Assembly (NCBI GenBank): GCA_028768525.1
Contig: CP054837.1
Location: forward strand, 912,001 to 976,000
DNA: 64,000 nt
Direction: 5' to 3'
From: Desulfobacter sp.
GTDB taxonomy: Bacteria > Desulfobacterota > Desulfobacteria > Desulfobacterales > Desulfobacteraceae
The notes below the pieces were generated by a model that was not told the DNA's origin, did not search any database, and worked only from the letters and a program-made list of their open reading frames with translations. Made by a program: the position numbers and the translations under genes. The first letter of the stretch is position 1; every line of letters begins with the position of its first letter. Positions 35,299 through 44,821 of this stretch are shown piece by piece.

Positions 35299-37578
35299 TC
35301 ACACCTTTTTATCATGAACCGGCACCCCCATGGCTTCAAGCCTCTCCCGGAGCATGTCTGCGGTCTCCCAGTCATGGTTCCTTCGGGCGGCGTCCCGTTC
35401 CTTAATTAGAGAAATTATATCCTGTGAATATTCCGTCTTTCTATTGAAACTAAAAACATTTAAAACCCGGTCCACATCCCTGAAGCAGTTCAGGAGGCGG
35501 CCGGCACCCCGGGCGCAGAGGGCCCCGTCGGAAATCAGCCGGTTGATCATCTTTACCCCGGACAGAAGCCCGGATACCAGGGTGGGAACCTTGAGGTCAT
35601 CGGCCATGGCCGCCGTCAGCGACTGGCGGATATCATAGGATATCTGCTGGACATTCTCCTCATTTGACACCCCGGTCACCGCCCCCAGGGTATCGATGCA
35701 CCGGTTGATCCGGGCCAGGGCGGCCCCGGCATCGTCAAGACTTTTCCTTGAAAGGGTAAGGGGTTTGCGGTAATGGGCCGAGAGCAGCCAGAACCGGATG
35801 GTTTTCATATCCCAGCCAATGCCGGCCAGCTCATCCAGGGTAATTGACTCAATGGATTCCGCTTCCAGCGACCCGTCGTACCGAACCGGGTGGCAGTGGA
35901 CCCACACCCGTGCGAACTCCCCACCCGTGGCGGCCCGGGCAATGGCAATCTCATTGTCATGGTGGGGAAACATCAGCTCCCGGCTGCCGGTATGGATATC
36001 AAACCCGTTGCCCAGATGGGCCATTGAAATGGCCGCGCACTGCAGGTGCAGGGAAGGCCTGACATTGCCCCACTCGGTTTTGATTCCCACCCCCTGCTTA
36101 AGCTCCGAGAGGCGAACCCGTTTGAGCAGGGTAAAATCCCTGGGATTCTGTTTTTCATACTCATCCAGGTCCACGGTGGCCCCGATGCGGATCTTGTTTA
36201 CATCCACCCGGGACAGCCGTCCGTACTCATTGAGCCGGGACAGGTCAAAGTAGACCGAATGGAGTTTTTCATAGGCATGGCCCCGGCTCACCAGTTTCCG
36301 GGTCAGATCCGTCATATCGGATAGATGCTCGGATACCCTGGGGTATGCCTGGGCAGGTCGTATCCCAAGCCTGGCCAGATCAGATTTAAAAGCGTCCAGG
36401 TAGGGCCGGGTAAACGCATCCAGTGAGACCTTTTCCGCCAGGGCCCCGCCGATGATCTTGTCGTCATAATCCGTGATATTGACCACATGGTTGACCCTGA
36501 GGTCCTGGTATTCCAGATAGCGGATTAAAAGATCAGTAAATGCATACCGCCTGAACTGCCCGATGTTCAGCCTCCGGTGGATGGTGGGGCCGCAGGTATA
36601 GATGCCGATATCCCCATCCCCCCTGGGCTCAAATGCCTCTTTTTCATGGGAAAGGCTGTTGTAGAGATTCAGGTGGATATGTTTTTTCACGGAAAAAAGC
36701 TCCGTTGAAAGGTAGCGTTCCCCGCTGTCCGGGAAAATGGCCACAACCACCCCTTTTTTCATCCGTTTGGCCTCTTCCATGGCCACGGCCATGGCGGCAC
36801 CGGAACTCATGCCCACAAAAAGCCCTTCTTTCCGGGCCAGCTGTCTGGCCGTCTCAAAGGCGGTGTCATCGTCAATATGAGCCGAAACATCCAAAAGGGA
36901 TTTATCAAAAATTTCAGGCGTATAGGATTCCTTCATATTTTTCAGGCCCTGGATGCCGTGCCCCAGGTAGGGCTCGGCACAGACAATGCGGATCCCGGGA
37001 TCCTTTTCCTTCATATACCGGGACAACCCCATGAGGGTGCCGGAAGTCCCCACAGTGGCCACAACCGCATCCAGCCGCCCCCCGGTCTGCTCAAAGATTT
37101 CAGGGCCGGTGGTATGGTAATGGGCCTGCCAGTTGGCGTCGTTGTTATACTGATCCGTGAGAAAATACCTGTCCGGATGCTCCCGGGCCATGCGGTAGAC
37201 CTCTTCGATGGCCCCGTCGGATCCCAGATGCCGGGGGGTCAGAATGATCTGCGCCCCCCTGGCCTTGAGGATCCGCTTTCGTTCTTCGCTGGCGTTTTCC
37301 GCCATGGCCAGGGCGATTCTGTACCCCTTCACCGCACAAATCATGGCCAGCCCGATGCCTGTATTGCCCGAGGTGGCTTCGATCACGGTCTTCTCCGGGG
37401 TCAGTTCCCCCGAGGCCTCGGCCTGGTTGATCATATACAGGGCGGCCCGGTCTTTAATTGAACCGCCCGGATTCATATATTCCAGTTTGGCAAATATTTT
37501 CACCCCGGATACGGGGTTAAGGTTGCGGATTTCCACAAGGGGGGTATTGCCGATGGCGTCTATGATGGCGGAAAGCAT
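35299..37578 (-). CDS. Fusion of cysteine synthase (CysK) with a cysteinyl-tRNA-synthetase-like domain
   Basis: 759 residues. Residues 1-305 are an intact cysteine synthase: PLP lysine in GGSIKDRAA (Lys42), ATSGNTGIGLAM, and GTSGTLMG. Residues about 320-759 follow the CysRS fold: CGPT with Cys329, NITDYDDKII, LQC with Cys514, and FPHHDNEIAIA, so the zinc site that binds cysteine looks complete. But the HIGH position reads NIGQ (338-341) and the KMSKS position reads LEAES (571-575), so ATP activation is doubtful. CysK/CysS fusions are annotated in some anaerobes; whether this half charges tRNA is open. Database labels of bifunctional enzyme should not be taken at face value. Confidence 0.88.
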   Translation of the reverse strand: MLSAIIDAIGNTPLVEIRNLNPVSGVKIFAKLEYMNPGGSIKDRAALYMINQAEASGELTPEKTVIEATSGNTGIGLAMICAVKGYRIALAMAENASEERKRILKARGAQIILTPRHLGSDGAIEEVYRMAREHPDRYFLTDQYNNDANWQAHYHTTGPEIFEQTGGRLDAVVATVGTSGTLMGLSRYMKEKDPGIRIVCAEPYLGHGIQGLKNMKESYTPEIFDKSLLDVSAHIDDDTAFETARQLARKEGLFVGMSSGAAMAVAMEEAKRMKKGVVVAIFPDSGERYLSTELFSVKKHIHLNLYNSLSHEKEAFEPRGDGDIGIYTCGPTIHRRLNIGQFRRYAFTDLLIRYLEYQDLRVNHVVNITDYDDKIIGGALAEKVSLDAFTRPYLDAFKSDLARLGIRPAQAYPRVSEHLSDMTDLTRKLVSRGHAYEKLHSVYFDLSRLNEYGRLSRVDVNKIRIGATVDLDEYEKQNPRDFTLLKRVRLSELKQGVGIKTEWGNVRPSLHLQCAAISMAHLGNGFDIHTGSRELMFPHHDNEIAIARAATGGEFARVWVHCHPVRYDGSLEAESIESITLDELAGIGWDMKTIRFWLLSAHYRKPLTLSRKSLDDAGAALARINRCIDTLGAVTGVSNEENVQQISYDIRQSLTAAMADDLKVPTLVSGLLSGVKMINRLISDGALCARGAGRLLNCFRDVDRVLNVFSFNRKTEYSQDIISLIKERDAARRNHDWETADMLRERLEAMGVPVHDKKV

Positions 37579-37742
37579 ATTCTTCCTTTTATTATATCCC
37601 GCTGCCCGGTCCCCTGTTTACTAAATTATTCGCTCAGGACCGGTTCCGGCCCTGTCAGGCCTTGGGATTGAATCAGCGGACCCTGTCTGTTCACACGGGT
37701 ATGTCAAGAGGCTGGATCAGCAGGCAATTTTAAGGGGCACCC

Positions 37743-37772
37743 TTGACTTTTAACATATAAAATGGCTTTATA
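37743..37772 (+). promoter_or_regulatory. Candidate promoter of lptD
   Basis: TTGACT (37743-37748), then TTTATA (37767-37772) after 18 bases. It puts transcription start near 37780, shortly before the lptD start. Confidence 0.4.
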
Positions 37773-37823
37773 CAGTAAATTTTAATGATGTGCAATTTTT
37801 TAAGTGAAAGGCCCGTGTACCCT

Positions 37824-40112
37824 ATGTTTTCATGGAAAAGACCGGCCCGTACGGCCTGGTACGCCATCGTTCTGTGGCTGCTGACCGCCGGCTGCGCCCT
37901 GGCCCTGACCCAGGTGGAGGACCCCAGGGAAGTATCCTGGAATATCACCGCCCTCATGGTAACCTACGACAATGAGCGGCAGTTGTATATTGCAGAGGAC
38001 AACGTGGTCATTACCGGCGGCCGGACCCGTCTGGAAGCCGACTATGTTGAATTCAACAACAAGACCAAAGACGCATTTGCCCAGGGCAACGTCCTGTTCA
38101 TTTCAGGGGGGGACACCATCACCTGCAACGCCATGCAGGTGAACCTGCTCACGGAAAAGGGCACCATTAATAAAGGAACCATATTCATCCAGGACGGCAA
38201 CTATTATATCTCCGGCGACAAGCTCAGAAAGACCGGCGAGTTCACCTATGATGCAGCAAAGGGTGCCATCACCACCTGTGACGGAGATTCCCCGGACTGG
38301 AAAATCACGGGCAGGAACATCAAGGTCACTGTGGAAGGATACGGCCGGGCGGCCCATACCACCCTATGGGCAAAAAAGATGCCGGTATTCTACTCCCCCT
38401 ACCTGGTTTTCCCCGTGAAAAACAAACGGCAGACCGGGCTGCTCTTTCCCATGGTCGGGACCTCTGACCGCAAGGGATTTGAATATGAACAGCCCCTCTT
38501 TCTGGCCCTCTCCCGGAACACCGATGCCACGGTCTATGCCCATTATATGTCGGACCGGGGCCTGAAAGTGGCCGGTGAATTCCGCTATGTCCTCTCGCCG
38601 GAATCCAAGGGTATGATGGTGGTCGACTATTTAAATGATGATAAACTCGGAGACGGCACCGAGGCCAACAAAAATTACAGCTTCGACAGCACCGCCGCCA
38701 GAACCAACAAGGACAGGTATTGGTTCCGGATGAAACACGACCAGGACCTGGGATACGGATTCAATGCAAAGCTGGATGTGGACTGGGTCTCCGACGCCGA
38801 CTACCTCCAGGAATTCAAGGACGGGTTCACCGGATTTGACACGACGGACCAACGCTTTGAAGCCATGTTCGGCAGGAGTCTGGACGATTATGACAAAACC
38901 ATCCGGAAAAACAGCCTGCTGGTTAATAAATCATGGGATCACTACAACTTAAATATCCAGACCCTATGGTACGATAATGTCCTCGCCCGGCAGGAGGGCA
39001 ACACCATTGACAATACCACCCTCCAGCAGTTGCCCAGCGTGGAATTCGACGCCTCCCGCCAGCAGATCGGCGCCACAGGCCTCTATTATACCCTGGATTC
39101 GGAATTCCGCTCATTCTACCGGCAGGAGACCCAGACGGTTGCCAACGGGACAAGGGGGCAGCAGTTGATAAACGGCCAGCGGATGGACATCCATCCTAGG
39201 CTGTATTACCCCATGAACCTGGGCAAATCCTTTTTCTTTGAACCCTACCTGGGGGTCAGGGAAACGGTCTGGAACACCGACAATTTTACCGATACCGGCG
39301 GCAATGCCGACAATCTTCGCAGCCGGGGCCTCTATGATGCCGGCGCCCAGCTCTCCACCAGCCTGAGCCGGATCTTTACCCCCGGCACAGACTTTGCCGA
39401 AAAAATCAGGCACGAGATCGTCCCCAAACTGGAATACGGCTACGTTCCCTATACCCAACAGGACGACCTGCCCTATTTTGACGGCCTGGACACCATTGCG
39501 GAAAACAACATGGTCACCTGGTCATTGACCAACACCTTCACCGCCAGACGCAAACACACGGACGCCGAGGGCAATTCAACCAACGAATACAGCGAACTGG
39601 CCTGGTTCAAACTCTACCAGAGCTATGATATCAAAACCGAGCGGGACGATGAGAGCACAACGGCCAAACCCTGGCAGGCCCTGCGCCTGAAATACGAACT
39701 GAACCCCTTCACCTATCTGAGCAGCAACGGCGACATTGCCCTGGATCCCTATACCCGCCACTTCACCGAGGTCAAGGTGGGGGCCACCCTCAAGGACAAC
39801 CGGGGGGACAGCATCAATACCTCCTACCGGTATGCAACCAATTCGCCCTACGTGTCCAACACCGCAACCACCACCACAGTGGCCACCCATTCCTGGTACA
39901 CCCGGTTCAACGCCAGAATTACGGAAGCACTCCTGGCCTATTACTCCTTTGAGGAAAACCTTGATGACAAGACCACCATTGAAACCCGGGCCGGATTCGA
40001 GCTGGAAAGAGACTGCTGGGGGCTGATCGTGGAATTCAGGGAGGAATCCGCCGAGAAAGCCATCGCCTTTTTGGTCACCCTCAAGGGGATAGGAGAATTC
40101 GGGACCAAATGA
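37824..40112 (+). CDS. lptD: LPS assembly outer-membrane protein LptD
   Basis: 762 residues from ATG 37824 (AAAGG upstream); an ATG at 37785 is also possible. A signal peptide (LWLLTAGCALAL) precedes an OstA/LptA-like N-terminal jellyroll (YIAEDNVVITGGRTRLEADYVEF in part, with FAQGNVLFISGGDTITC), then an LptD beta-barrel rich in alternating aromatic strands, with PVFYSPYLVFPVKNKRQTG as a typical entry block. It inserts lipopolysaccharide into the outer leaflet. It overlaps the next gene by four bases (ATGA). Confidence 0.9.
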   Translation: MFSWKRPARTAWYAIVLWLLTAGCALALTQVEDPREVSWNITALMVTYDNERQLYIAEDNVVITGGRTRLEADYVEFNNKTKDAFAQGNVLFISGGDTITCNAMQVNLLTEKGTINKGTIFIQDGNYYISGDKLRKTGEFTYDAAKGAITTCDGDSPDWKITGRNIKVTVEGYGRAAHTTLWAKKMPVFYSPYLVFPVKNKRQTGLLFPMVGTSDRKGFEYEQPLFLALSRNTDATVYAHYMSDRGLKVAGEFRYVLSPESKGMMVVDYLNDDKLGDGTEANKNYSFDSTAARTNKDRYWFRMKHDQDLGYGFNAKLDVDWVSDADYLQEFKDGFTGFDTTDQRFEAMFGRSLDDYDKTIRKNSLLVNKSWDHYNLNIQTLWYDNVLARQEGNTIDNTTLQQLPSVEFDASRQQIGATGLYYTLDSEFRSFYRQETQTVANGTRGQQLINGQRMDIHPRLYYPMNLGKSFFFEPYLGVRETVWNTDNFTDTGGNADNLRSRGLYDAGAQLSTSLSRIFTPGTDFAEKIRHEIVPKLEYGYVPYTQQDDLPYFDGLDTIAENNMVTWSLTNTFTARRKHTDAEGNSTNEYSELAWFKLYQSYDIKTERDDESTTAKPWQALRLKYELNPFTYLSSNGDIALDPYTRHFTEVKVGATLKDNRGDSINTSYRYATNSPYVSNTATTTTVATHSWYTRFNARITEALLAYYSFEENLDDKTTIETRAGFELERDCWGLIVEFREESAEKAIAFLVTLKGIGEFGTK

Positions 40113-40633
40113 TGAAAGAGCTACAATGGTTTGCGCTCCTGACCCGGAGCAATTTTGAAAAAACCGTATATACCAGCATCTGCCGGAAACGCATTGAGGC
40201 CTTTCTTCCCACAATGAGAAAGCCCAGCCGCCGAAAGGACAGAAAGCTGATGATCGACTGGCCCCTGTTTCCAGGGTATGTCTTTGTCAGATCAACCATT
40301 GTCCCGGCCGACCAGCTCCAGATCCTGAAAACCGTGGGCGCGGTCCGGCTCCTGGGAAATGTCAAGGGCCCCATAGCAGTGCCGGACATGCAGATAGCGT
40401 CCTTAAAACTGCTCACTTCGGCCTCCCAGGACCTGATCACCGGGACCACGGTCCAGCTCAAAAAAGGGGATCCTGTCATGATCCTTGAAGGTCCCATGGC
40501 CGGGCTGCGGGGAGAGTTCCACCAGCACAAGGGCCAAAGCCGCGTAATTGTCAAGGTGGACCTGCTGGGCCAGTACGCCGGTGTTGAGGTGGATTCGGAC
40601 AATGTTGAAAAAATCCCGGATCTACTCTCATAA
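40109..40633 (+). CDS. NusG-family specialised antitermination factor (RfaH/UpxY-like)
   Basis: 174 residues. The N-terminal NGN domain reads WFALLTRSNFEKTVYTSI, with MIDWPLFPGYVFVRS, and the KOW motif is GDPVMILEGPMAGLRGEF. It lacks the neighbours of core nusG (secE, rplK), so it is a paralogue of the RfaH/UpxY/LoaP type, which lets RNA polymerase read through long envelope or polysaccharide operons. It is coupled to lptD by a four-base overlap. Its target operon is unknown. Confidence 0.85.
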   Translation: MMKELQWFALLTRSNFEKTVYTSICRKRIEAFLPTMRKPSRRKDRKLMIDWPLFPGYVFVRSTIVPADQLQILKTVGAVRLLGNVKGPIAVPDMQIASLKLLTSASQDLITGTTVQLKKGDPVMILEGPMAGLRGEFHQHKGQSRVIVKVDLLGQYAGVEVDSDNVEKIPDLLS

Positions 40634-40637
40634 CTCC

Positions 40638-40666
40638 TTGACTTTTTATTAAATATTAATTAAAAC
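40638..40666 (+). promoter_or_regulatory. Candidate promoter of the HU/IHF-like gene
   Basis: TTGACT (40638-40643), 17-base spacer, TAAAAC (40661-40666), in an AT-rich gap. The -10 match is weak. Confidence 0.35.
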
Positions 40667-40711
40667 CCTGACACTTAAAATACGATCTGTTTTTAATATT
40701 TTTGAGGTTCT

Positions 40712-40987
40712 ATGAATAAACTTGAATTGATTTCAACATTGAAGGACAGAGCAGACCTGACCAAGTCAGAAGCTGCCGAAGTAATTAAAATTTTCTTTGA
40801 CTCGCTGGCGTACTCCTTTGTCAAGGGGGAACGGGTTGAGATAAGGGGATTGTGCAGTTTCCACATCAAAGAGTACAAAAGCTATGTGGGCAGAAATCCC
40901 AAAACCGGAGAAAAAGTACAAATCCCACCCAAACGCCTGCCGTTTTTCAAATGCGGCAAGGAACTCAAAGAGCGGGTTGACTATTAA
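40712..40987 (+). CDS. HU/IHF-family DNA-bending protein
   Basis: 91 residues. The family pattern is clear: MNKLELISTLKDRADLTKSEA, FFDSLAYSFVKGERVEIRGLCSF and the DNA-binding arm GRNPKTGEKVQIPPKRLPFFKCGKEL. The arm carries the conserved NP that intercalates at bends. It could be an IHF alpha/beta-type subunit or an HU homologue; sequence alone does not decide. It has a possible promoter of its own in the AT-rich gap upstream. Confidence 0.93.
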   Translation: MNKLELISTLKDRADLTKSEAAEVIKIFFDSLAYSFVKGERVEIRGLCSFHIKEYKSYVGRNPKTGEKVQIPPKRLPFFKCGKELKERVDY

Positions 40988-41007
40988 CCGCCGGGTTTGA
41001 TCAAATA

Positions 41008-42048
41008 ATGCAAGAATTTGGTCACCCCCCGGAACCCACCGAGTCCCATCCTGAACAGGGTCCGGAACCGGGGCCTTTACCCCAGTTACGGCAACTCATC
41101 CGGACCCTCAGAATTCCCAATGCCCTTCTTTTTTACGGTGCCGGCGGCACCGGCAAAAAGGAAGCGGCATTGGAATTTGTTAAATCCTGCAACTGCAGCA
41201 CCACTGAAGCCCTGCCCTGCAATTCGTGTATTTCCTGTAAAAAAATAAACACAGGCATGCACCCGGACATGATATTCCTGGGGCCGGAGGAAAATAAAAA
41301 AAACATCACCATCGCCCAGATCAGGGAGATGGGACGGATGATTTCCGTCAGGCCCAACGAGGCGGACTACCGGATGGTCTGTATCCAGGATGCCGGCCTC
41401 ATGAATGTCCAGGCCCAGAACGGCCTGCTCAAAGTGCTGGAAGAACCGCCGGAAAAGACATTTTTCATCCTCCTGGCTGAAGGGACCTCCACCCTGCTTC
41501 CCACCATCCTGTCACGGTGCCGAAAATTCAGATTCCGGCCCATGCCCCCGGAACAGATCAGGGAAATATTGTGCACGGATGGCGCCATCGAACAGGAACT
41601 GGCCCGGATCATCGCCCTCACCCAGGGGCCGGACCTGGACCGGGCCCTGGACTTTGCCCGCAACGGCGGTTCCTGGAAAGAAGAATGGGCCGGTTTCCGG
41701 AAATGGCTCATCCAATCGGTGCTGGACCTCACCTCGGGCCCGGCCCGGACAAGAATGGCCAAAGGCCTGGATCTCTCCCAGAAATTATCCTCAGATCCAG
41801 ATCTGGCGGCTTCGGCCAGAGCTGTCATCCGCACGGTGTTGAGAGATCTTTGTGTGTTCAGGTACAGCCCGGAACAAATAGTTAACCTTGATTTTTTCGA
41901 CGGTTTTAAAGATATTAGTGGCAAACATGTTTATCCGACATTCCTCGAGTGGCTGACAGCCTTTACCGAAACCGAAAAACGGCTGGACTCCAACAGCGGC
42001 CCAAGGCTGGCCCTGGATCAATTTTTCCTGGAATTGTCATTATCATAA
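41008..42048 (+). CDS. holB: DNA polymerase III subunit delta'
   Basis: 346 residues. A clamp-loader AAA+ fold: Walker A-like GAGGTGKKEAAL, a cysteine-rich zinc module (CNCSTTEALPCNSCISC), PDMIFLGPE, the ISVRPNEADYRMVCIQDAGLM block, NGLLKVLEEPPEKTFFIL and the SRC motif ILSRCRKFRF. Compared with DnaX it is shorter and its N-terminus is less conserved. It works with gamma/tau and delta to open the sliding clamp. It precedes ricT and metG, the common holB-ricT order. Confidence 0.9.
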   Translation: MQEFGHPPEPTESHPEQGPEPGPLPQLRQLIRTLRIPNALLFYGAGGTGKKEAALEFVKSCNCSTTEALPCNSCISCKKINTGMHPDMIFLGPEENKKNITIAQIREMGRMISVRPNEADYRMVCIQDAGLMNVQAQNGLLKVLEEPPEKTFFILLAEGTSTLLPTILSRCRKFRFRPMPPEQIREILCTDGAIEQELARIIALTQGPDLDRALDFARNGGSWKEEWAGFRKWLIQSVLDLTSGPARTRMAKGLDLSQKLSSDPDLAASARAVIRTVLRDLCVFRYSPEQIVNLDFFDGFKDISGKHVYPTFLEWLTAFTETEKRLDSNSGPRLALDQFFLELSLS

Positions 42049-42066
42049 AAAAGGAAAAGGTCCGTT

Positions 42067-42879
42067 ATGACCAAAGTGGCTGGTGTAAAATTCAAAACCG
42101 CCGGAAAAATATATGATTTCAAAAGCGGTGCCTTTGTGCTCAACCCCGGAGACCGGGTCATTGTTGAAACCGAACAGGGCTTAGGCTTCGGCACCATTGC
42201 CAAAGTGCCCGAAGAAAAAGACCAGGGGGATAAAAAGCTCAAAAGCATTGTCCGGCTAGCCACCAAAGAAGATTTCATCAAGCGGGAAGAGATCAAAAAG
42301 CTTGAAAAAAGGGCCCACGAATTCTGTATTAAATGTATTAACGATCTGGGCCTGCTCATGAACCTGTTCAGTGTGGAGAGCACCTTTGACCGGAATAAGC
42401 TCACCTTTTTCTATACGGCCGACGGCCGCATCGATTTCAGGGAGCTGATCAAAATGCTGGTCAAGGAATACAGCATCCGCATCGAAATGCGGCAGGTGGG
42501 CATCCGCAACCTCTCCAAGCATTGCGGCGGGGTCGGCAAATGCGGCCGGGAACTCTGCTGTTCCTCCTTTATGCATTCCTTTGAGCCGGTGTCCATTAAA
42601 ATGGCCAAAGAGCAGGGACTCTCCCTGAACCCCACCAAGATTTCAGGGGTCTGCGGCCGGCTCATGTGCTGCCTGACCTTTGAAAACCAGACCTACCGGC
42701 ATTATAAGCGCAAAATGCCCAAACTGGGCAAACCCATTACCGTTGACGGGGAAAAAGGTAAGGTCGTCCGCCAGAATGTCCTTAAATCAAGCATCACCAT
42801 GCGCCTGGAAGACCGGACGGAAAAGGAAATCCCCCTAAGCCAACTTAAACAGAAGAAAACAGGACATAAAAAGAAATGA
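42067..42879 (+). CDS. ricT: PSP1-domain protein RicT (YaaT)
   Basis: 270 residues. The PSP1 domain spans about residues 50-230, with the cysteine-rich core CGGVGKCGRELCCSSF and GVCGRLMCCLTFE, which in Bacillus RicT helps hold iron-sulfur clusters in the RicA-RicF-RicT complex that guides RNase Y processing. Its role in Gram-negative anaerobes is untested. It lies between holB and metG and overlaps metG by four bases. Confidence 0.88.
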   Translation: MTKVAGVKFKTAGKIYDFKSGAFVLNPGDRVIVETEQGLGFGTIAKVPEEKDQGDKKLKSIVRLATKEDFIKREEIKKLEKRAHEFCIKCINDLGLLMNLFSVESTFDRNKLTFFYTADGRIDFRELIKMLVKEYSIRIEMRQVGIRNLSKHCGGVGKCGRELCCSSFMHSFEPVSIKMAKEQGLSLNPTKISGVCGRLMCCLTFENQTYRHYKRKMPKLGKPITVDGEKGKVVRQNVLKSSITMRLEDRTEKEIPLSQLKQKKTGHKKK

Positions 42880-44783
42880 ACCACCAATTTTTTACCACCC
42901 CCATCTACTATGTGAACGCCAAGCCCCACCTGGGCCATGCCTATACCTCCATCGCCGCCGATGTCTCCACCAGATTCAAAAAAATGCAGGGGATTGACAC
43001 CTTTTTTCTCACCGGCACCGACGAGCACGGGGATAAGATCGTCCAGGCCGCGGAAAAAGAGAACACCACCCCCAAGGCCTATGCCGATAAGATCAGCCAG
43101 CTCTTCCAGGATGTGCTGCCCCTGCTCAACGTAAAAAACGACCGGTTCATCCGCACCACGGATCCCGACCATATCGAAGTGGTGAAATCCGTCCTCACCA
43201 CCATCCACGACCGGGGGGACATCTATTTTTCCAGCTACGAAGGCTTGTACTGCTTCGGGTGCGAACGCTTCTACCAGGAGCGGGAACTGGTTGAGGGCAA
43301 GTGCCCGGACCACGGGACCGAACCCGAGACCATCAAGGAATCCAACTATTTTTTCAAGATGAGCAACTACCAGGACTGGCTCATCGACCACATTAAATCC
43401 AACCCGGATTTTATCCGGCCGGAGCAGTATAAAAACGAAATCCTCTCCTTTTTGAAAGAGCCCCTGGAGGATCTGTGCATCTCCCGGCCCAAGAGCCGGC
43501 TGACATGGGGAATCACCCTCCCCTTTGACGAGGATTACGTCACCTATGTCTGGTTCGACGCCCTGGTCAACTATATCACGGCACTGGGGTATCCCGACTC
43601 CGACCGCTTCAAAGCCTTCTGGCCCAGCACCCGCCACTTTGTGGCCAAGGACATTATCAAACCCCACGGCATTTACTGGCCCATCATGCTCAAGGCCGCC
43701 GGCATCGACATTTACAACGGACTCAACGTCCACGGGTTCTGGAATGTCCAGGGCTCAAAGATGTCCAAAAGCATCGGCAATGTCACGGACCCGGTGGAGG
43801 TGACAGGGGAATACGGCACCGACCCCTTCAGGTATTTCCTCATGCGGGAAATGGTTTTCGGCCTGGACGCCAATTTCACCGAGGATGCCATTGTGGCCCG
43901 GATCAACTCCGATCTGGCCAATGACCTGGGCAACCTCTTTTCCCGGGTGCTCTCCATGACCCAGCGCTACTTCAAGGGCGAGGTAAAAGGGGGCGATCCC
44001 GCCCTGAATGAAAAATACAGCATTGAAAAAGAGGCGGCCAGGGCCATTGACGCCTGGGCCGAAGCCATGAATGTCTGCCAGTTCCACAAGGGGCTGATGG
44101 CCGTGTGGGAACTGGTTTCCTTCATGAACAAGTACATCGATACGAATGAGCCCTGGACCCTGGCCAAGGATGAGGCGAAATACGGGGAACTGGCCATGGT
44201 GCTCTACCAGCTCATGGAGGGACTGCGCACCGTTGCCGGCATGATCTGGCCCGTGATGCCGGAGACCAGCGGCAAAATAACCGCCGCCCTGGGTCTTGAC
44301 CTGCCGGAAGCCGGATACTATAACCTGGACGCCATCCGCCCCTGGGGACAGATCCCGGCCGGTACCGTCCTTGAGAAACCCGAGATCCTTTTTCCAAGGA
44401 TTGAGGTCAAAAAAGAAAAGGCCGCACCGGCCCCCAGGCCCTTTAAACCGGCCCTGAAAGAAGAGATCTCCATTGATGATTTTGCTAAAATCGACCTTCG
44501 GGCCGGCAAGATCATCAAAGCGGAAAAAATCGAAAAATCCAATAAGCTGCTCAAACTCCAGGTGGATCTGGGGGTGGAAACCCGCCAGATCATTGCCGGC
44601 ATCGCCAAAAGCTACACCCCGGAAGATGTCATTGGAAAAGAGGTGATCGTTGTGGCCAATCTTAAAGAGGCCAAGCTCATGGGGGAGGTCTCCCAGGGCA
44701 TGATTCTGGCCGGGAGCCTGAAAAAAGACCTGATTCTTTCCGGATTCCACGGCTCGCCCAAGCTCGGCGGCCCCGTAAAATAA
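42876..44783 (+). CDS. metG: Methionyl-tRNA synthetase
   Basis: 635 residues. Class I signatures are intact: HLGH in AKPHLGHAYTSIAADV (about residue 17) and KMSKS in GSKMSKSIGNV (about 300). The zinc knuckle reads CFGCERFYQ...GKCPDHG. A C-terminal tRNA-binding EMAP/Trbp111-like domain occupies the last 110 residues (DDFAKIDLRAGKIIKAEKI). It charges methionine to initiator and elongator tRNA. Its motifs are a useful contrast to the degenerate CysRS-like protein at 35-37 kb. Confidence 0.97.
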   Translation: MNHQFFTTPIYYVNAKPHLGHAYTSIAADVSTRFKKMQGIDTFFLTGTDEHGDKIVQAAEKENTTPKAYADKISQLFQDVLPLLNVKNDRFIRTTDPDHIEVVKSVLTTIHDRGDIYFSSYEGLYCFGCERFYQERELVEGKCPDHGTEPETIKESNYFFKMSNYQDWLIDHIKSNPDFIRPEQYKNEILSFLKEPLEDLCISRPKSRLTWGITLPFDEDYVTYVWFDALVNYITALGYPDSDRFKAFWPSTRHFVAKDIIKPHGIYWPIMLKAAGIDIYNGLNVHGFWNVQGSKMSKSIGNVTDPVEVTGEYGTDPFRYFLMREMVFGLDANFTEDAIVARINSDLANDLGNLFSRVLSMTQRYFKGEVKGGDPALNEKYSIEKEAARAIDAWAEAMNVCQFHKGLMAVWELVSFMNKYIDTNEPWTLAKDEAKYGELAMVLYQLMEGLRTVAGMIWPVMPETSGKITAALGLDLPEAGYYNLDAIRPWGQIPAGTVLEKPEILFPRIEVKKEKAAPAPRPFKPALKEEISIDDFAKIDLRAGKIIKAEKIEKSNKLLKLQVDLGVETRQIIAGIAKSYTPEDVIGKEVIVVANLKEAKLMGEVSQGMILAGSLKKDLILSGFHGSPKLGGPVK

Positions 44784-44821
44784 CCGGACAAGGCATCAGG
44801 CCGAACAGATGCAATATCAAT

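Noticed and set aside
42702..44750. Two long minus-strand frames opposite ricT/metG (42702-43733 and 43755-44750)
   Set aside because: metG is complete and fills both frames' span. The products have no domain and repetitive Gly/His/Phe composition.
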